Of a DNA stretch of 64,000 bases, positions 13,887 through 25,091 are shown piece by piece (position 1 is the first letter of the stretch; the number at the start of each line of letters is the position of its first letter). Made by a program: the position numbers and the translations under genes. The notes under the pieces were generated by a model. That model worked only from the letters and a program-made list of their open reading frames with translations, did not search any database and was not told where the DNA came from. The stretch comes from Spodoptera frugiperda (Eukaryota; Arthropoda; Insecta; Lepidoptera; Noctuidae): contig NC_064238.1 in assembly GCF_023101765.2 (NCBI RefSeq), positions 3,532,001-3,596,000 on the forward strand. The letters run 5' to 3'.

Positions 13887-14701
13887 TTATAAAACAATAT
13901 AATATGTATTATTATATTTTACCGAAATAGTACAGTACCTATTACAATAATTATTTAAGAACTTGTTTCAATGTCGGGATAGCCACTATGTATCAGATAA
14001 CTTTGAATTAAGAACCGACCGTAATTTGTATGCACTATCTGTCACATAAGTTAATCGGGCACTTATTCGAAGGTACGGTAGTGAAACAGGCGCTAAATAT
14101 TATATAACTGTATAAATAAACTTAAACACAGGAATGTGAAAATCTCTCACCGCGACCAGCATAGATAAAAATAAACGTGTAATGACAACTCACTGCACTT
14201 GCGGTTCCAACTTTATCCACATTCCGATCAAGTATTGCGGTTTGTTTCCCGTTTTAGAAGTATAACTGTTCATTGCGATGCCATGTATGTGAGACTTTTA
14301 TATAATAGTGGTAACACCGATCAAGCTGGTTAAAAGAAAATAGTAAGTTGTTGTTTTGTGTATGTAACTTCTTTGGTATACTCTTACGATTCTACTAACT
14401 GAATTGGTTAAACCGAAACATACACGAAAATCTAAGCCTTTATCGATATAAGAATAGATTATTAGGTATATCGTCAAGCCATTTAACCCTTAAGGGATAG
14501 GCAGAGGTGTACATTATGGCACGTATTGCTTTTTTTCACAATTTATGTTGTAAGTCCATGTAATAGGTGGCGAAATATTCTATGCTGGTGAAATATAAAA
14601 ATAAAATATTCTATAAGAATAGAATAGGAAAACATTTCCTACGACACAATTTAAACTTGACGTCAAATTTATTTATTATAGGAAATAATAACCACACTAC
14701 A

Positions 14702-14860
14702 ATGGCCAGCATTAATGACGAAAAAGCAATTATAATCGCAGTACCTATTCGTTCGGAACGAAGTGAACACGTTCAGATTGAGCGCAGCCAACAGTACCAG
14801 ACTCGACGCGTGACAATTTTGATGGATCGACGTGACGTATTTAATTTTAACTATCGATAG
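14702..14860 (+). CDS. Possible small ORF, 52 codons, unknown
   Basis: An ATG at 14702 opens a 52-codon frame ending TAG at 14858-14860. It starts MASINDEKAIIIAVPIRSER and ends RRDVFNFNYR, so it is hydrophilic and charged, with no membrane segment. The frame is open further upstream to 14567. The GC content is higher than the flanks, which is the main reason to mention it. There is no recognised domain, no poly(A) signal just downstream and no matching splice sites. It may be a chance ORF or a decayed transposon remnant. Confidence 0.15.
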   Translation: MASINDEKAIIIAVPIRSERSEHVQIERSQQYQTRRVTILMDRRDVFNFNYR

Positions 14861-15328
14861 CGGAGACGCACGCCTGCCCGTTTAAAATACGATCAATCAA
14901 ATTTGAAATGTTTGGTATATGGACACATGTGTACCTACCTATCTATATCTATGACAAACATGTATTTGTGAGACCTCGGTTAGGGGTGTGCTACTAACTG
15001 TAAACAAAGCTCGCAAATGTATGTCGATTAGGGTTGTTTTTGTGATTGGGTTTTTTCCAGACTCGGTAATTTTGAATCAGTTCGATTTTGCCCTTGTTTT
15101 GTTTTGTTGAGAGCTTTTGAATAATATACCTATAATGCTAATTATGATACGGAATGAAAATATAGGTAGGACATTGTTAGTATTTATCTAATTATTAATA
15201 CGTCACAATAAAAAACCAAAAAGATTTTAATACAAATGTTTTTATTTTATTACCTTAAATTCCTGGCTGATTTTGCTAAAAAAATGAGCAGCAAGCCTTA
15301 AAAGAAATTAAAAAGAAAATAAAGAAGA

Positions 15329-15410
15329 ATATTTAATGGCCTTTTAATTTTTTTCGGTATTTGTGGCCAGTAGTAGCCATACTATTTGTTAGATACAACC
15401 TCCTTGCTTT
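15329..15410 (+). repeat. Unnamed dispersed repeat G, copy 2
   Basis: It matches 13801-13886: TTTAATGGC, T run, TGTGGCCAGTAGTAGCC, ACTATTTGTTAGA, CAACCTCCTTGCTTT. The GAACTGATATC part of copy 1 is missing or shortened here. Confidence 0.5.
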
Positions 15411-15874
15411 AATATTCTGTGGATATTTTTTTTCTGATATTTTTAATGAAAGTTAGTTACGTACCATTACTGAATGAGATTGTCTTTTAAAAGTGCTGTT
15501 ATCTCCTGCATATCGTATTCGTTATGCAATAAAATATAATAATGTAAAAGTACATGAATACTCATTTATATAAATTCTTGTTGTGTTTAAATCTTCGTGT
15601 AAACTGCAACACTAAAGCATAGTATGCAAGTAGTTTCCATCGCCTCGCAGCTTTAACGCGGAGATTTATTTGCCCCGTCTTCTGTATGTGGCGTGTTAAT
15701 ATTGCTTGTAAATTTATTTTACAAGTAATATCGAAAATAGATTTTGATTCAGATAGTACATTATGAAGCTGGCTTGTTGGTTACATTCTGCACTTTAGTT
15801 AAAAATATGTATTTATAATAACATTTTTGCGTTAATATTATCAAACCTACATTATGTTCATAAGAACGCTAAAT

Positions 15875-16051
15875 TCTGCTAATATTATAAATGCGAATGT
15901 TTCTGGGTATGGATGTTTGTTACGCTTTCACGCAATAACTACTGAAGGGAAAAGCATGAAATTTGGAATAGGGGTAGATTATTGTCTGGAATAACATATA
16001 GGCTACTTTTTATCCACGGGAACGAGTGAAGCTGCTGCTGGCAGAAGCTAT
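15875..16051 (+). mobile_element. Decayed Helitron-like short element (family F)
   Basis: It starts TCTGCTAATATTATAAATGCG, contains GGATGTTTGTTACGCTTTCA, ATGAAATTTGG and ACATATAGGCTACTTTTTAT, and ends GGCAGAAGCTA(T). Intact lepidopteran relatives start TCTATA and end in a small hairpin plus CTRR. Here the 5' flank is T instead of A and the terminal hairpin is eroded, so this is an old copy. Better copies are at 47064-47230 and 51553-53050. Confidence 0.65.
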
Positions 16052-16676
16052 TCAAAACATTCTAAATTATCGTAAATCAATACATTAAAAAATCAACCTA
16101 ATTAAACATAATTTATAAAAAACTAAAGCAAACAAAAGAAATCCTATTTCAAAATAAGAACTTCAAAAGAAAAGAAAAAAAAACTTCAAACTCTTATAAT
16201 GGAGCTATTTAAAGAAAATAATATTACAACAACAACAGCACAGTATTCTAAAGTATTTCGAAGCTTCAATAATTAAGTTGCGAACAAGTAATAATAAGCA
16301 AGTCTGCGCAAAAGTCTTCGGAACTCGAGATAGTGTTAACCCAGTTTCCTTGGAATATCAGTCGGAGCATAGAACTATTTCTCGCGGAGAAAACGCGATA
16401 ATTTTCAATATATCCACGATTTGTGCACGAATTGAGAAATCACCTTGCTTTTAGAAATCACCTAGTATAAAATAGAAGAGGGATTTCTCACAATTTATCG
16501 TTCGCTTTTCAAAATATTGGACGTTGGAAATTCTTAATTTTTGTATGTATGGAATTTAGTGTTTTCATCGTTATTCATAAAATTCTGCTATCAAATACGA
16601 CGACTTCGATATGGTCGTAAAAACCAAAAGACCGTTTACACATAGAATTTGTCATGTAAGCGTCTTGGAGAGTATA

Positions 16677-16861
16677 AAGGTAAGCGTCCGCGTCACACGC
16701 ATCTTACGCATCGCACGCAACGGATTTTATAAACTCATACAATTGCGTCCACTGATGTACGGACCGCTCATTAGCAGTCCCGACATGCGATGCGTATTGA
16801 TGACGTCATACGGAATGCGTGCGTGCGAGTCGTACGATGCGGGCCTGTCTACAATTACCTT
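16677..16861 (+). mobile_element. CpG-rich MITE, copy 1
   Basis: It begins AAGGTAAGCGTCCGCGTCAC and ends CGATGCGGGCCTGTCTACAA followed by TTACCTTA. The same sequence in reverse complement forms 25092-25275, including ACGCATCGCACGCAACGGAT, the CGTCCACTGA core and the internal ATGACGTCAT. The inverted ends TAAGGTAA.CGT and the internal GCATCGTACGCAT-type inversions make it a foldback-type MITE. It is more CpG-rich than its flanks. The possible target duplication TTA/TAA is not certain. Confidence 0.7.
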
Positions 16862-17202
16862 AGAAGCACTAAAAATTTTAATTTTTTTTTAAGGTGACAA
16901 CCAAATATGGAATTTTCATCTGTACAACTTTTTTTTTCAACTTAATGAGCAAACACTTTTTCCCATTTTTTTTCAATATCTTTTATTAATAATTATCTAC
17001 ATTGATTTATCCCTACAAAAAGAACTGTTAACAGTAATTAATTGCAAATTCCAGTAAACATATTTCCAAGTTTAACTTACTGACTAAATGCGATACGACA
17101 CAATCGGTGGCCCGGTGCACCAGTTAAAGCGAAACTAATACAGTGGCAGAGCGATTAGTTAGGTGGCCATAACAGCACACGGCTACTTATCAAGCTATAC
17201 AA

Positions 17203-17270
17203 TACCAGTATAAACTGACCGTTGAATGTGTGGAAAGATCATACATAGCGGGACCAAGATAAACTGGTCA
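17203..17270 (+). repeat. Unnamed dispersed repeat H, copy 1
   Basis: The core ACCAGTATAAACTGACCGTT, GGAAAGATCATACATAG and GACCAAGATAAACTGGTC recurs at 28284-28349. The ends are partly inverted relative to each other (ACCAGT.../...ACTGGTC), which suggests a small foldback element. Surrounding sequence (17100-17340) is only loosely similar to the second locus. Confidence 0.5.
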
Positions 17271-18037
17271 TTAATCGCTCTATGAGAAGCCATGTGTACC
17301 TGATACTGGCTTTAGCGTAATTATTGTGGCATCTAGAATATGTTCCTTAGAACTTATGGAAGGTTCCAGAGTGTTATTTAATGTTCTATGAGAATTCGTG
17401 GCTAAGTAACAGCTGCGCAAATCGATCGCTGTTTGGATTTGGATAAAGCTGTTGCCGATACGAGGTTGTTGAATGGATGGGTGCGTCTCATTATTTGTTA
17501 TGATTACTTAAAAATATTTTTTTGTAGACTAATTAAAAATTTAATAAATGTTTATGTCCGTTGGTAAAATAGTTTTAGGAATTATTGTAGATTGGCAATA
17601 TAATGAAGAAGGCTCAAATTAAACCTAGTACCCTTAACCTACGAGCATGCATGAAAAGATGACTGTTGATGAAGCGAAAAAGTATGTAATACATGTAAGA
17701 TCTTTCTGCCTATCCCCATGGGAGACAGGCGTGAGGTTATGATTGTAAGTATTGTAATACTACCTAATATATTCCATCAAGATTGACGAAATGAGTAGTA
17801 AATACCAAATGTAGGTTGAACTAATTGTCACGCAGGCAAACATAAGCCTCCATTATTTTCTGATATGCAAATGGCATCGAACTTGATTGTGGTAAAGCAA
17901 TTTTATAGTCATGATTAGTCGAAGAAACCTAAATACTACAGCCATTTCGAGTACAATCGATTTAAGCATCATAAATTAAGCTAAGCCGTTCCAGTTCGCC
18001 TGTTTTCCTAGAACAGGCATCAAACTTTATAAGGTCT

Positions 18038-18262
18038 TTTAAGGGGGAAAATCATCCAATGGCTTCTCTCGCCAGGGCGAGGCGAGAGGGAGTGTCAGAC
18101 TCTTACTGACTAAAAACCACCCAGTTCGTTCCTACTCCTGCTTTGAGCCGGAGCCCCGGTAACCTTTTACGTTGTTCGCAACTCCGGATCGGGCATCAGC
18201 CCTATTGGGCCCCATCTGTGGTGGTCTGGCTCTTTGTGGTGCGCGCGGAACGCGACGCGCCG
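18038..18262 (-). mobile_element. LINE-like retroposon tail, family E, with 15-bp target site duplication
   Basis: The insert carries GGGGGAAAATCATCCAATGG, GGCGAGGCGAGAGGGAGTGT, CAGACTCTTACTGACTAAAA, GAGCCGGAGCCCCGGTAACC, GGGCCCCATCTGTGGTGGTC and GCGCGGAACGCGACGCGCCG. It is flanked by identical copies of AACTTTATAAGGTCT at 18023-18037 and 18263-18277, a clear target site duplication. T-rich starts of sister copies (41371, 55050) imply that the A tail is on the minus strand. Family relatives are common in moth genomes as 3' ends of non-LTR elements. I cannot name the exact clade. Confidence 0.85.
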
Positions 18263-21200
18263 AACTTTATAAGGTCTACATCGCTTTTAAAAAATATTTG
18301 GTATTTAGCTCTTTTATGTCATTATTTTCAAATAAAGATTATTAAAGTTCTACGGACTATAAATTGTGGTACACCCTATTTTCTGTATTTTCCAAGTTCG
18401 CTTATTAGTGTGAGGAGAATATTTCCTTTAGTTAAGGTTTTCATGTGATATGATTGGCAGCGTATATTGTTTCTTTGACGTTTTGTGAATACAGCATGTT
18501 TTAACTAGACAACTTCTTTATGTGAGCTTCACGTTAATAGGTAGCTTTAAGGAACTAAGGCTAGGTATATTATGTTATTAGTGTATTTTGTAGGTATAGT
18601 TTTTAAGGTATTTTAATTATGTAGTTAGTATGTCTTATTTATGTAAAATTGTTTACACTTGTGATACAAACATTTTATAGTATTTTGTTTTATGTTTTTT
18701 AAAAAGGACTGAACAAAATAAATCCGTGTATTAATGTTGATAAAACTCCAAAGAAAACATTCATTAATATTAAAACGAAAACGAATAATCTTCATCCGAC
18801 AAAAATGACATAAGAATTTGCATTTCCGTCCGTCTCGATTTGTCATAATTGTCACCGTCAGAATTACTTTGGAGTGCTTCTAAAAGCGATTGCTGACAAC
18901 TGTGTCAGCATCCCCCCAATTAAGGGGGGCGTGGGCAACCTGTACAAACATTCAAATGTTCGGCCATCGGCTTAGTTAGACAACGATAACATCAGCTTGC
19001 CTTGAGCCAATTTCGTTTCGCCAAAATTACTGTAACTTAGTAAAACGGCTCGTAATTTAATAGAAAAGGTCAGAATGTTATTTTTAGTGACAGCGGGTCA
19101 TTTTCATTATGTTGAGCACCTGTCGGCGTTCGTTTCTCTTCAGGGGATTTCCTTTCGTGCTGATAAAAATCAATTTGCGAGTATTGTTCTATGTTCTTAT
19201 CTTAATCAAAGGAAAATATTGGGAGGGGAAAACGGAATGGGGATGTGATTTTTTAATCAAGGAGCAGTTTCATTTGACTTGGCGCTTTTTTCCTTGAGAT
19301 GTTTTTTTGGAACGTTAGAACGCTGTCGCTGAGCAAGATATTTTAGGTTATATTATTATCAGAGAGAATATATTGTTATCAGACTTGACGGATTTGACAT
19401 TAATTTGTTACGACATTCGACTTTTCAGACTGTTTTAATACCCATAAATAGCCGTAAGTCTCACTAAGACTTAGTTCGTAACTTTCTTACATTTAACGAA
19501 GTTAGTTGTTCGCAGAATGGTCCTTTGCTTAGCTATTTTTATACTTCAGATAAAGCAATCCAAAATAGGAAAAGGCTCGAAATACTCTCGCAAAGTAGGG
19601 TATCGTTGTATCGTTGTTGAAGAAAATATAATTATATAAAAGTTATGATCATTAACAATGGATGAAGTACTCACAATAGAACAAAACCTCATCAGTTAGC
19701 AGTTATACCATTCCTATTTCTCCATTACCTTCCATTACGTGATAGCAACCGCCGCATTCCTTGCCTTATATTTCTATTTTTCCTTAGTTCTTTCAACGTG
19801 TAGTTGGCGTTGGTTTTCTTACGACATTAGCATACAAATTAGATCGGCCACCATTTTCCGGGTAAATGACCAACCAGGACCGTAGTCACGATTAAGCCTT
19901 GAAGATAGCCGAGAATAGGTTGAATCAATTCACCCTATACTCATTTTTAAGAGACTTAACATCTTAAAAACTACGCAGGCAATGCTGAGAATTTCTAGAT
20001 TGAAAAGTCCAAGAACGATTCCAAGACGTCTGACTTTAGCAATAGGAGACATTTTTCCTTGGTACGTATTTCAAATTATAATATTTTATCAACAAAATGA
20101 TGAAGCCTAATTACTGAGCAACTTCAAATAAAAATAATAGTTTTAAACTACTATTGCTGTCCAACTACGGAATATTTTCGTTTCATAATAAAACCTTATA
20201 TTATTATATTGTATTATTCCTCAGTTTTATAGACTAGGCATTCATTAGGTCGCAAAATTATACGACAAAACATTATATTTACGCCATTTAAAGGCTAAGT
20301 AAGCAGCCATTAACTTTAATAGATATATATTAATTAAGCAGAATATTAAATTTAGACAATTTGAAGGGTTTCAGGCTTACGACAACAAACCTACATAGTT
20401 TTTTAGCACCACATTTCATGCAGGGGTGGACCAGAATACAGTGCAATATGATTGCCAAATATTTTGTGAGTGAGACCTATTTTAGATAATAAGACAATCC
20501 TATAGCGTACACCAGAACCATGTAAAGACTAATTGTAATCCAGACTTATACAAGAATGAGAAAACAAAGAGAAAGATCGAATTTAGGTACACGATCTTAA
20601 TTTACCACGCGGCATTTATAACACTTAAAACGGCTCTGTAAAGCCCAAATTAGTTGTTAGTCCTCGTATTTACCTCGCAAACACTGAATAAAATATAAAC
20701 GACCTTAAAAAACTTAATTAAATCGAGTTTCCCAACAGATTCTGTAGCAAAAAGTGTGCGGAACAGACCCAGTTCAGAAACAGGGACAAAAACTGCTCGG
20801 ACGGCGGTGGCGGTCGAGTGTGGGTGTATGGGAGCTCATACATACATAAGTGATGTGTGGCACATCCCTGCATAGTAGCCGAGTTGAGTTGAAATTATAG
20901 CACTCTCTGCAATCCTGGTACCTAGGTGTCGGTGACAAGGTTTTTAGTAAAATATTACGGTACTACGGTAAAGTACTACGCTAGGAAATACCTTATGTAT
21001 TTCTTAGTTGTTAATTGAAGTGTTTATTGATTTTGAATTAAGTATCTTTAAAGGGGTTAAAGAATAAAATGTTGAACGGATTATGTAGAGCTCTTGGTAA
21101 TTATATATTGTAGTACCTAATAAAGTATCTAATGTTAGAACGAAGTTACAGAATCCATAATTATCTTCATTAAACTTTGTATTTAAAGTTTCAGACACGC

Positions 21201-21272
21201 AATGTTACTTAAGAAAAGATTTCAAGTTTCATTTAATAATTACATCAAATACACTAGATGATAATGATCACT

Positions 21273-21360
21273 TAACCCAGTGCTTAGCAATTGTTTTCAG
21301 TACAAAATCGTTACTAAGGAATAGTTTAAGTAATTGTTTAAGGCCTCTAAATACGGTATG
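21273..21360 (+). repeat. Dispersed repeat 'CCCAGTGCTTAGCAATTG' copy 2
   Basis: It shares CTTAACCCAGTGCTTAGCAA, TTGTTTTCAGTAC, AATCGTTACTAAGGAATAGT and TTAAGTAAT with 5673-5742 and 56320-56412. It includes a CAAAATCG segment absent from copy 1. Confidence 0.6.
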
Positions 21361-21674
21361 ACATTCTTAAAAGAAAGCTAGTATTTAAAAGAAGAAATTA
21401 AGAAATGCCAACGAAGATTCACATTCCTGGCTCCATGAGTTCAGTACTAAAATGGAATCAATAGGTATCTTACGATCTCTGCGTTTATTCCAGTCATAAA
21501 TCTCAGACTGAATGCTTAACTTTGATGATGCGAAGGTTTGAAGATAAAAATGTGCTTCGTTTACCATTAACTATTGGGAAAAAGGGTGAAGTAAGATAAA
21601 GTAAATTATTTTTATCTTTTATATTATAATAATATCTTAGTCTTTGTCTACTCTGACTTTAGTCTTTGTTGCTT

Positions 21675-21757
21675 CGTAGGTCCAGTGGTCGCAAGTGGTC
21701 TCGGGTTCCATTCCCGTTTTGGGCAAAAGTATTACTCGGCTTTTTTGGCTTTTAACG
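21675..21757 (+). mobile_element. Truncated tRNA-derived SINE, family A
   Basis: Only the head survives: GGTCTCGGGTTCCATTCCCG (degenerate B box) and TTTGGGCAAAAGTATTACTC. The body seen at 11337-11556 and 35208-35445 is absent. Confidence 0.65.
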
Positions 21758-22775
21758 CCGAACTATGTTTTCGTGATTACTTTTGGCACTTGGATTAACT
21801 TTCAATTGATTAAAGGATTAATTTTTAAAGTCAAATTTGTAAAGTCCTTTAGCAAAGAACTATTCACTAGTTCTAAATATTATATAATTTCTAAATCAGA
21901 TATTATGTTAATATCATAGCCAGAGATAAGGAATTTAAGACTTTGTCTTCTAATTCCTAGAACTCACTTTTGAAAATCCGAAGCTTTATCTATCGTTTTT
22001 ATTAAGACCCTTTTGAAGTTCCCACAAAGCCTATTCCTCTTAATACGTACATAACGATTTAGAACTACATAGCAACAGAAATAAACACTCATTTATAACA
22101 GATGATAAGCAAATAGTAACTCTAGAATTCTGGCAATTAAGTTGTAATTAGCTTGTATAATCTAACGGCTGTTATCTTGGTACTGGGCTCCATTGAATAA
22201 CAGTCCTTTGAGATAGCTCCTGATCTATAGTGAATATTATTGTTTTGTTCCTTCAGGCGAATTGGAGACCAAACTCGTCGTTTGTTATAAGGAAACCATT
22301 ACAGCTATTTAGGATATTATCCTAGATAGTGTTTAGCTTTGATGATAAGATTTCTAAAAGGCTTTGAGTGATTAGAGTTAGATAGAAAATGAGTCTTAAA
22401 ATCAAAACCGTAATGGTCAAAATGGATTTAAAGGAAAATAAACGATTAGGTTGGTTACTGTAAACAAAAGTTGGTCTTATAACTAAAAAAATGTTTGTCT
22501 AAGACGATGACGGTAGATTTTCTATATAATTATACATACAAATTAACACTAAAAGCCCTTCCTCTCTCCTACGAATTTTATGTTTTGCTGTGCCCGACAG
22601 GGTCCATAATTGTGACTAAATACTGTATTTTCTAACACCTGTGTACATTATGGATGCAATAAATACTTGAATACATAATTGTGTACATACTTTATTCAGA
22701 ATATTTACATTAAACAGTTCTACAACATAATATTTACAACTAAACTAAAAAACAAAAGAAAACTATAAATATCGT

Positions 22776-23766
22776 AAGTGACCCGGTTGTGGCCACTTTA
22801 AGAATTTTGTCGACTTTGAGGCTTTCTTAACTTGTCGTTTTTGTTATCACGAACATATTTCTTGTAAAAAGTCATTTAACATGTATTAATCTTGCCTAAG
22901 AAAACCCCTTTTTAAAGAACGTCCAATAGAAAAATTACAATAACGTATAAAAAAGAAAAAAAAAGGGAGTTTGTGCCATTTTTGGCCAGATTCGTGCCAT
23001 TTCTGGCCACGGTCGTGTGCCAGTTCTGGCCATCAAAAAATACAATAAAAGTAATCAAAATTTATTAATTAAATTTGACATTTTAGAAACAATGGTTTTC
23101 GTTTAGTTTGGAAAATATGAAATATTATTACTTCACTTGAATTTAACTTACAAATAAAGTGATCAACATTTATATGATGTTGGTAAAAGCTGCAAAGTAA
23201 ACTGACCTCCCTTTGTGTGAAGGCAATTTATTGCATCTCTGAAAGTGAAAAATATGTATTTGTTGATATGTAAAGCCAAGGAAAAATAATAAATAAATGA
23301 CTAGAAGTGGGGCGTTTATGTACAAAAGTTTTGGCCAGCCGTGTGGCCAAAGATGGAGAAATTCATAATTTTGTCTCCATTTGTGGCCACCTTCTAATAA
23401 TCCCACTTCAGAAACATATGGCGACAAAATAACTTTAGTTCCACTTAGACAATATATTCTTCATGTAGTATTAACATAAACATCCAAACAATAAGCAAAG
23501 ATTAAAAAAATAAAAACCAAATCCTCACCCGCTCGCCTTAGCCTTTTTGTTAAGATCTTAACAATTTCACCCTCATCTAAAAAGAATGACTTGTTGCATC
23601 GAAGTAAAGTTTGACACATCAAAGCTGCCAACGGTATCAGTGTCTCCAATATTCAATATTTTAAATACTGTACATCACAGAGTAATTTATTTGTCCATGC
23701 CTTAGTTATAAATATTTGAAGGCCCAAGTGGCCACAAAGGGGTCGATGGCCACAACCGGGTCACTT
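22776..23766. mobile_element. 991-bp segment with 20-bp terminal inverted repeats, TGGCCA-rich
   Basis: The left end AAGTGACCCGGTTGTGGCCA (22776-22795) is exactly inverted at the right end (23747-23766). Just inside the right end a second GTGGCCAC sits about 18 bp away. Inside are further TGGCCA hexamers near 22983, 23004, 23027, 23332, 23344 and 23383, far more than expected in AT-rich DNA. A DNA transposon or MITE is the simplest explanation. No clear target site duplication is visible (left flank ATATCGT, right flank GCCCTAA). It contains a possible minus-strand exon (23529-23649). It could alternatively be a locally duplicated gene fragment. Confidence 0.5.
23529..23649 (-). CDS. Possible first coding exon or pseudogene piece inside the inverted-repeat segment
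   Basis: An ATG at 23649 opens METLIPLAALMCQTLLRCNK followed by SFFLDEGEIVKILTKRLRRA, then a donor-like AGCGG|GTGAGG. The second half looks like an ordinary charged helix. The predicted phase is 1 (40 codons plus one base). On the minus strand downstream, the frame covering GGHKWRQNYEFLHLWPHGWP at about 23330-23400 is open but may only reflect the TGGCCA repeats. A different frame of the same DNA also reads plausibly, so coding status is doubtful. Unrecognised protein. Confidence 0.2.
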
Positions 23767-23781
23767 GCCCTAATTTACTTT

Positions 23782-23839
23782 TTACAAAGCATCAAAAAAT
23801 TCGTCCACATCGACGTCAATAGGAAAAGTGCCCAGAAAG
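23782..23839 (-). CDS. Possible terminal exon encoding an acidic C terminus
   Basis: On the minus strand an acceptor-like CAATACTGTCAG is followed by an open frame FLGTFPIDVDVDEFFDAL and a TAA at 23782-23784. The tail is acidic and hydrophobic and does not look like random AT-rich sequence. It ends 16 bp before the inverted-repeat segment. A minus-strand AATAAA near 22690 could serve as its poly(A) signal if the segment lies in a 3' UTR. No upstream exon was identified and I do not recognise the protein. Confidence 0.25.
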
Positions 23840-24308
23840 CTGACAGTATTGCCACATAGTCACAATACATATATGTACATACTGTTTATCTATTCATCGT
23901 TTTGACTTTAATAGGGGAGACAGTTACCATGGGAGAACCCAACGTCTTTAATAATAATAACAGTGTAAAATACAATAACACTTTGCCCCACATGGGAATT
24001 ATAGTCGGCCTAGACTAACGACGCTGTTAACTAACTAAGATATACATGTGGTATCGCAGCTAAATGCCTGAAGATATATCTATATGTATACATAGTAGGT
24101 TGAAACTTAGGTGTGTATAACGATTATTCAAATCGAATAGTGGTGATTTGTGCCTGGAGAAACTACTGAATGGTGTTTTAAATAAAGTATGTGTTAAACT
24201 GTTTTTACATAAAGCTCTCAGGAAATTAGATTTTTAAAGGTATACTAGGTATTAAACATAATTATCTAACGGATCTTACACAAGTTACTGTCGTTCTCAG
24301 AGATATAC

Positions 24309-24371
24309 TTAAACTATTCCTTAGAGATGATAAGTAACCATTAAATGAGTCTGAGTACGGGGGTTAGACTA
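24309..24371. repeat. Partial, rearranged relative of the 'CCCAGTGCTTAGC' repeat
   Basis: It contains AAACTATTCCTTAG, the inverse of CTAAGGAATAGTTT found in the other copies, followed in direct orientation by AAGTAACCATTAAATGAGTC and TGAGTACGGGGGTTAGAC. The inverted part suggests rearrangement. Confidence 0.35.
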
Positions 24372-24413
24372 GTAGTTTTAACAATCGACTATTTGTATAA
24401 AAAAGTAAGTTTC

Positions 24414-24578
24414 TTTCTCCTGTGTCATGGGTGTGTTTACAAACATACAAGTTCACATACACATGACACCCAGACCCGAAACAACAATTTGTTGATCACA
24501 CAAAGAGTTGCTACGAGGAATCGAAGCCGCTACACGTTGTACGGCAGCCGGTTGCGCAGCCACCGCACCAACCGTGCA
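24414..24578 (-). mobile_element. tRNA-derived SINE, family B
   Basis: Read on the minus strand, it has the head GCACGGTTGGTGCGGTGGC, GGCTGCCGTACAACGTGTAG, a degenerate B box, AACTCTTTGTGTGATC, GGTCTGGGTGTCATGTGTAT and GTTTGTAAACACACCCATGA. The same order is found at 46411-46532(-), 58312-58510(+), 59636-59823(-) and 60713-60917(+). I recognise this as a common tRNA-derived SINE of noctuid moths. Confidence 0.8.
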
Positions 24579-25091
24579 ATCAAACTGAACGTTGTTCTCT
24601 CTCTATACTATTAAGTGAAGCTTGAGACTGTAAAGTCACCCACAAGAAAATCACACAAAAAGACTCCTATACCAGGGAGTTTTTCCTTAGCTACTTAATA
24701 CGAATCTCGTCCACGTCCTTGGTCGCGTTTAATTGAAGCTCAAGTTTGTGCGGATCGCTTCGCAAAGGATTCCTTCGTTTTGTTTCGTCAGCCACGTGCC
24801 CTAGTGTGACTGCTCGACCGTTAAAGCTATTAAAGCAGGTATCTTGCAGCGATTTCAATAAGCGCTTTATTGCTTCACGGACAATGCCATCTTTCTTTTG
24901 AACTGATTCATGATGGAATTGATTGCTTTAAGTACGTGCTACGTTTTTAATAATCTTTGTGTTTGGCTTTTGAAATGGTGGTCTATTTACAGTTTTGTGT
25001 TATTGTGTGCATTTTTTAATATATTTCTTATTGTTTGTTAGCTTTTATTTATTTAACAATATCTTATTAAAATCTTTAATAAATAAGGCTT

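Larger units (their letters stand above)
11557..16676. other. Noncoding stretch between repeats
   Basis: Apart from the repeats listed separately, the stretch holds AT-rich unique sequence with no recognised gene. A perfect TGACGTCA is at 14658. The region around 12707-13800 has only short ORFs. No tRNA, snRNA or miRNA that I know was seen. Confidence 0.45.
16862..22775. other. Noncoding stretch with scattered repeats
   Basis: No gene recognised outside the listed repeats. There is a GC-richer patch near 20740-20870. A region near 22590-22700 has a plus-strand AATAAA (GATGCAATAAATACTTG) and a minus-strand AATAAA (CTGAATAAAGTATG) close together, which would fit convergent transcript ends, but no associated gene body is proven. 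Short ORFs at 18143, 18625, 19109, 21004 and 21385 show no motifs. Confidence 0.4.

Noticed and set aside
22590..22700. Convergent poly(A) signals as proof of two gene ends
   Set aside because: AATAAA is common in AT-rich DNA, and no gene bodies are established on either side.
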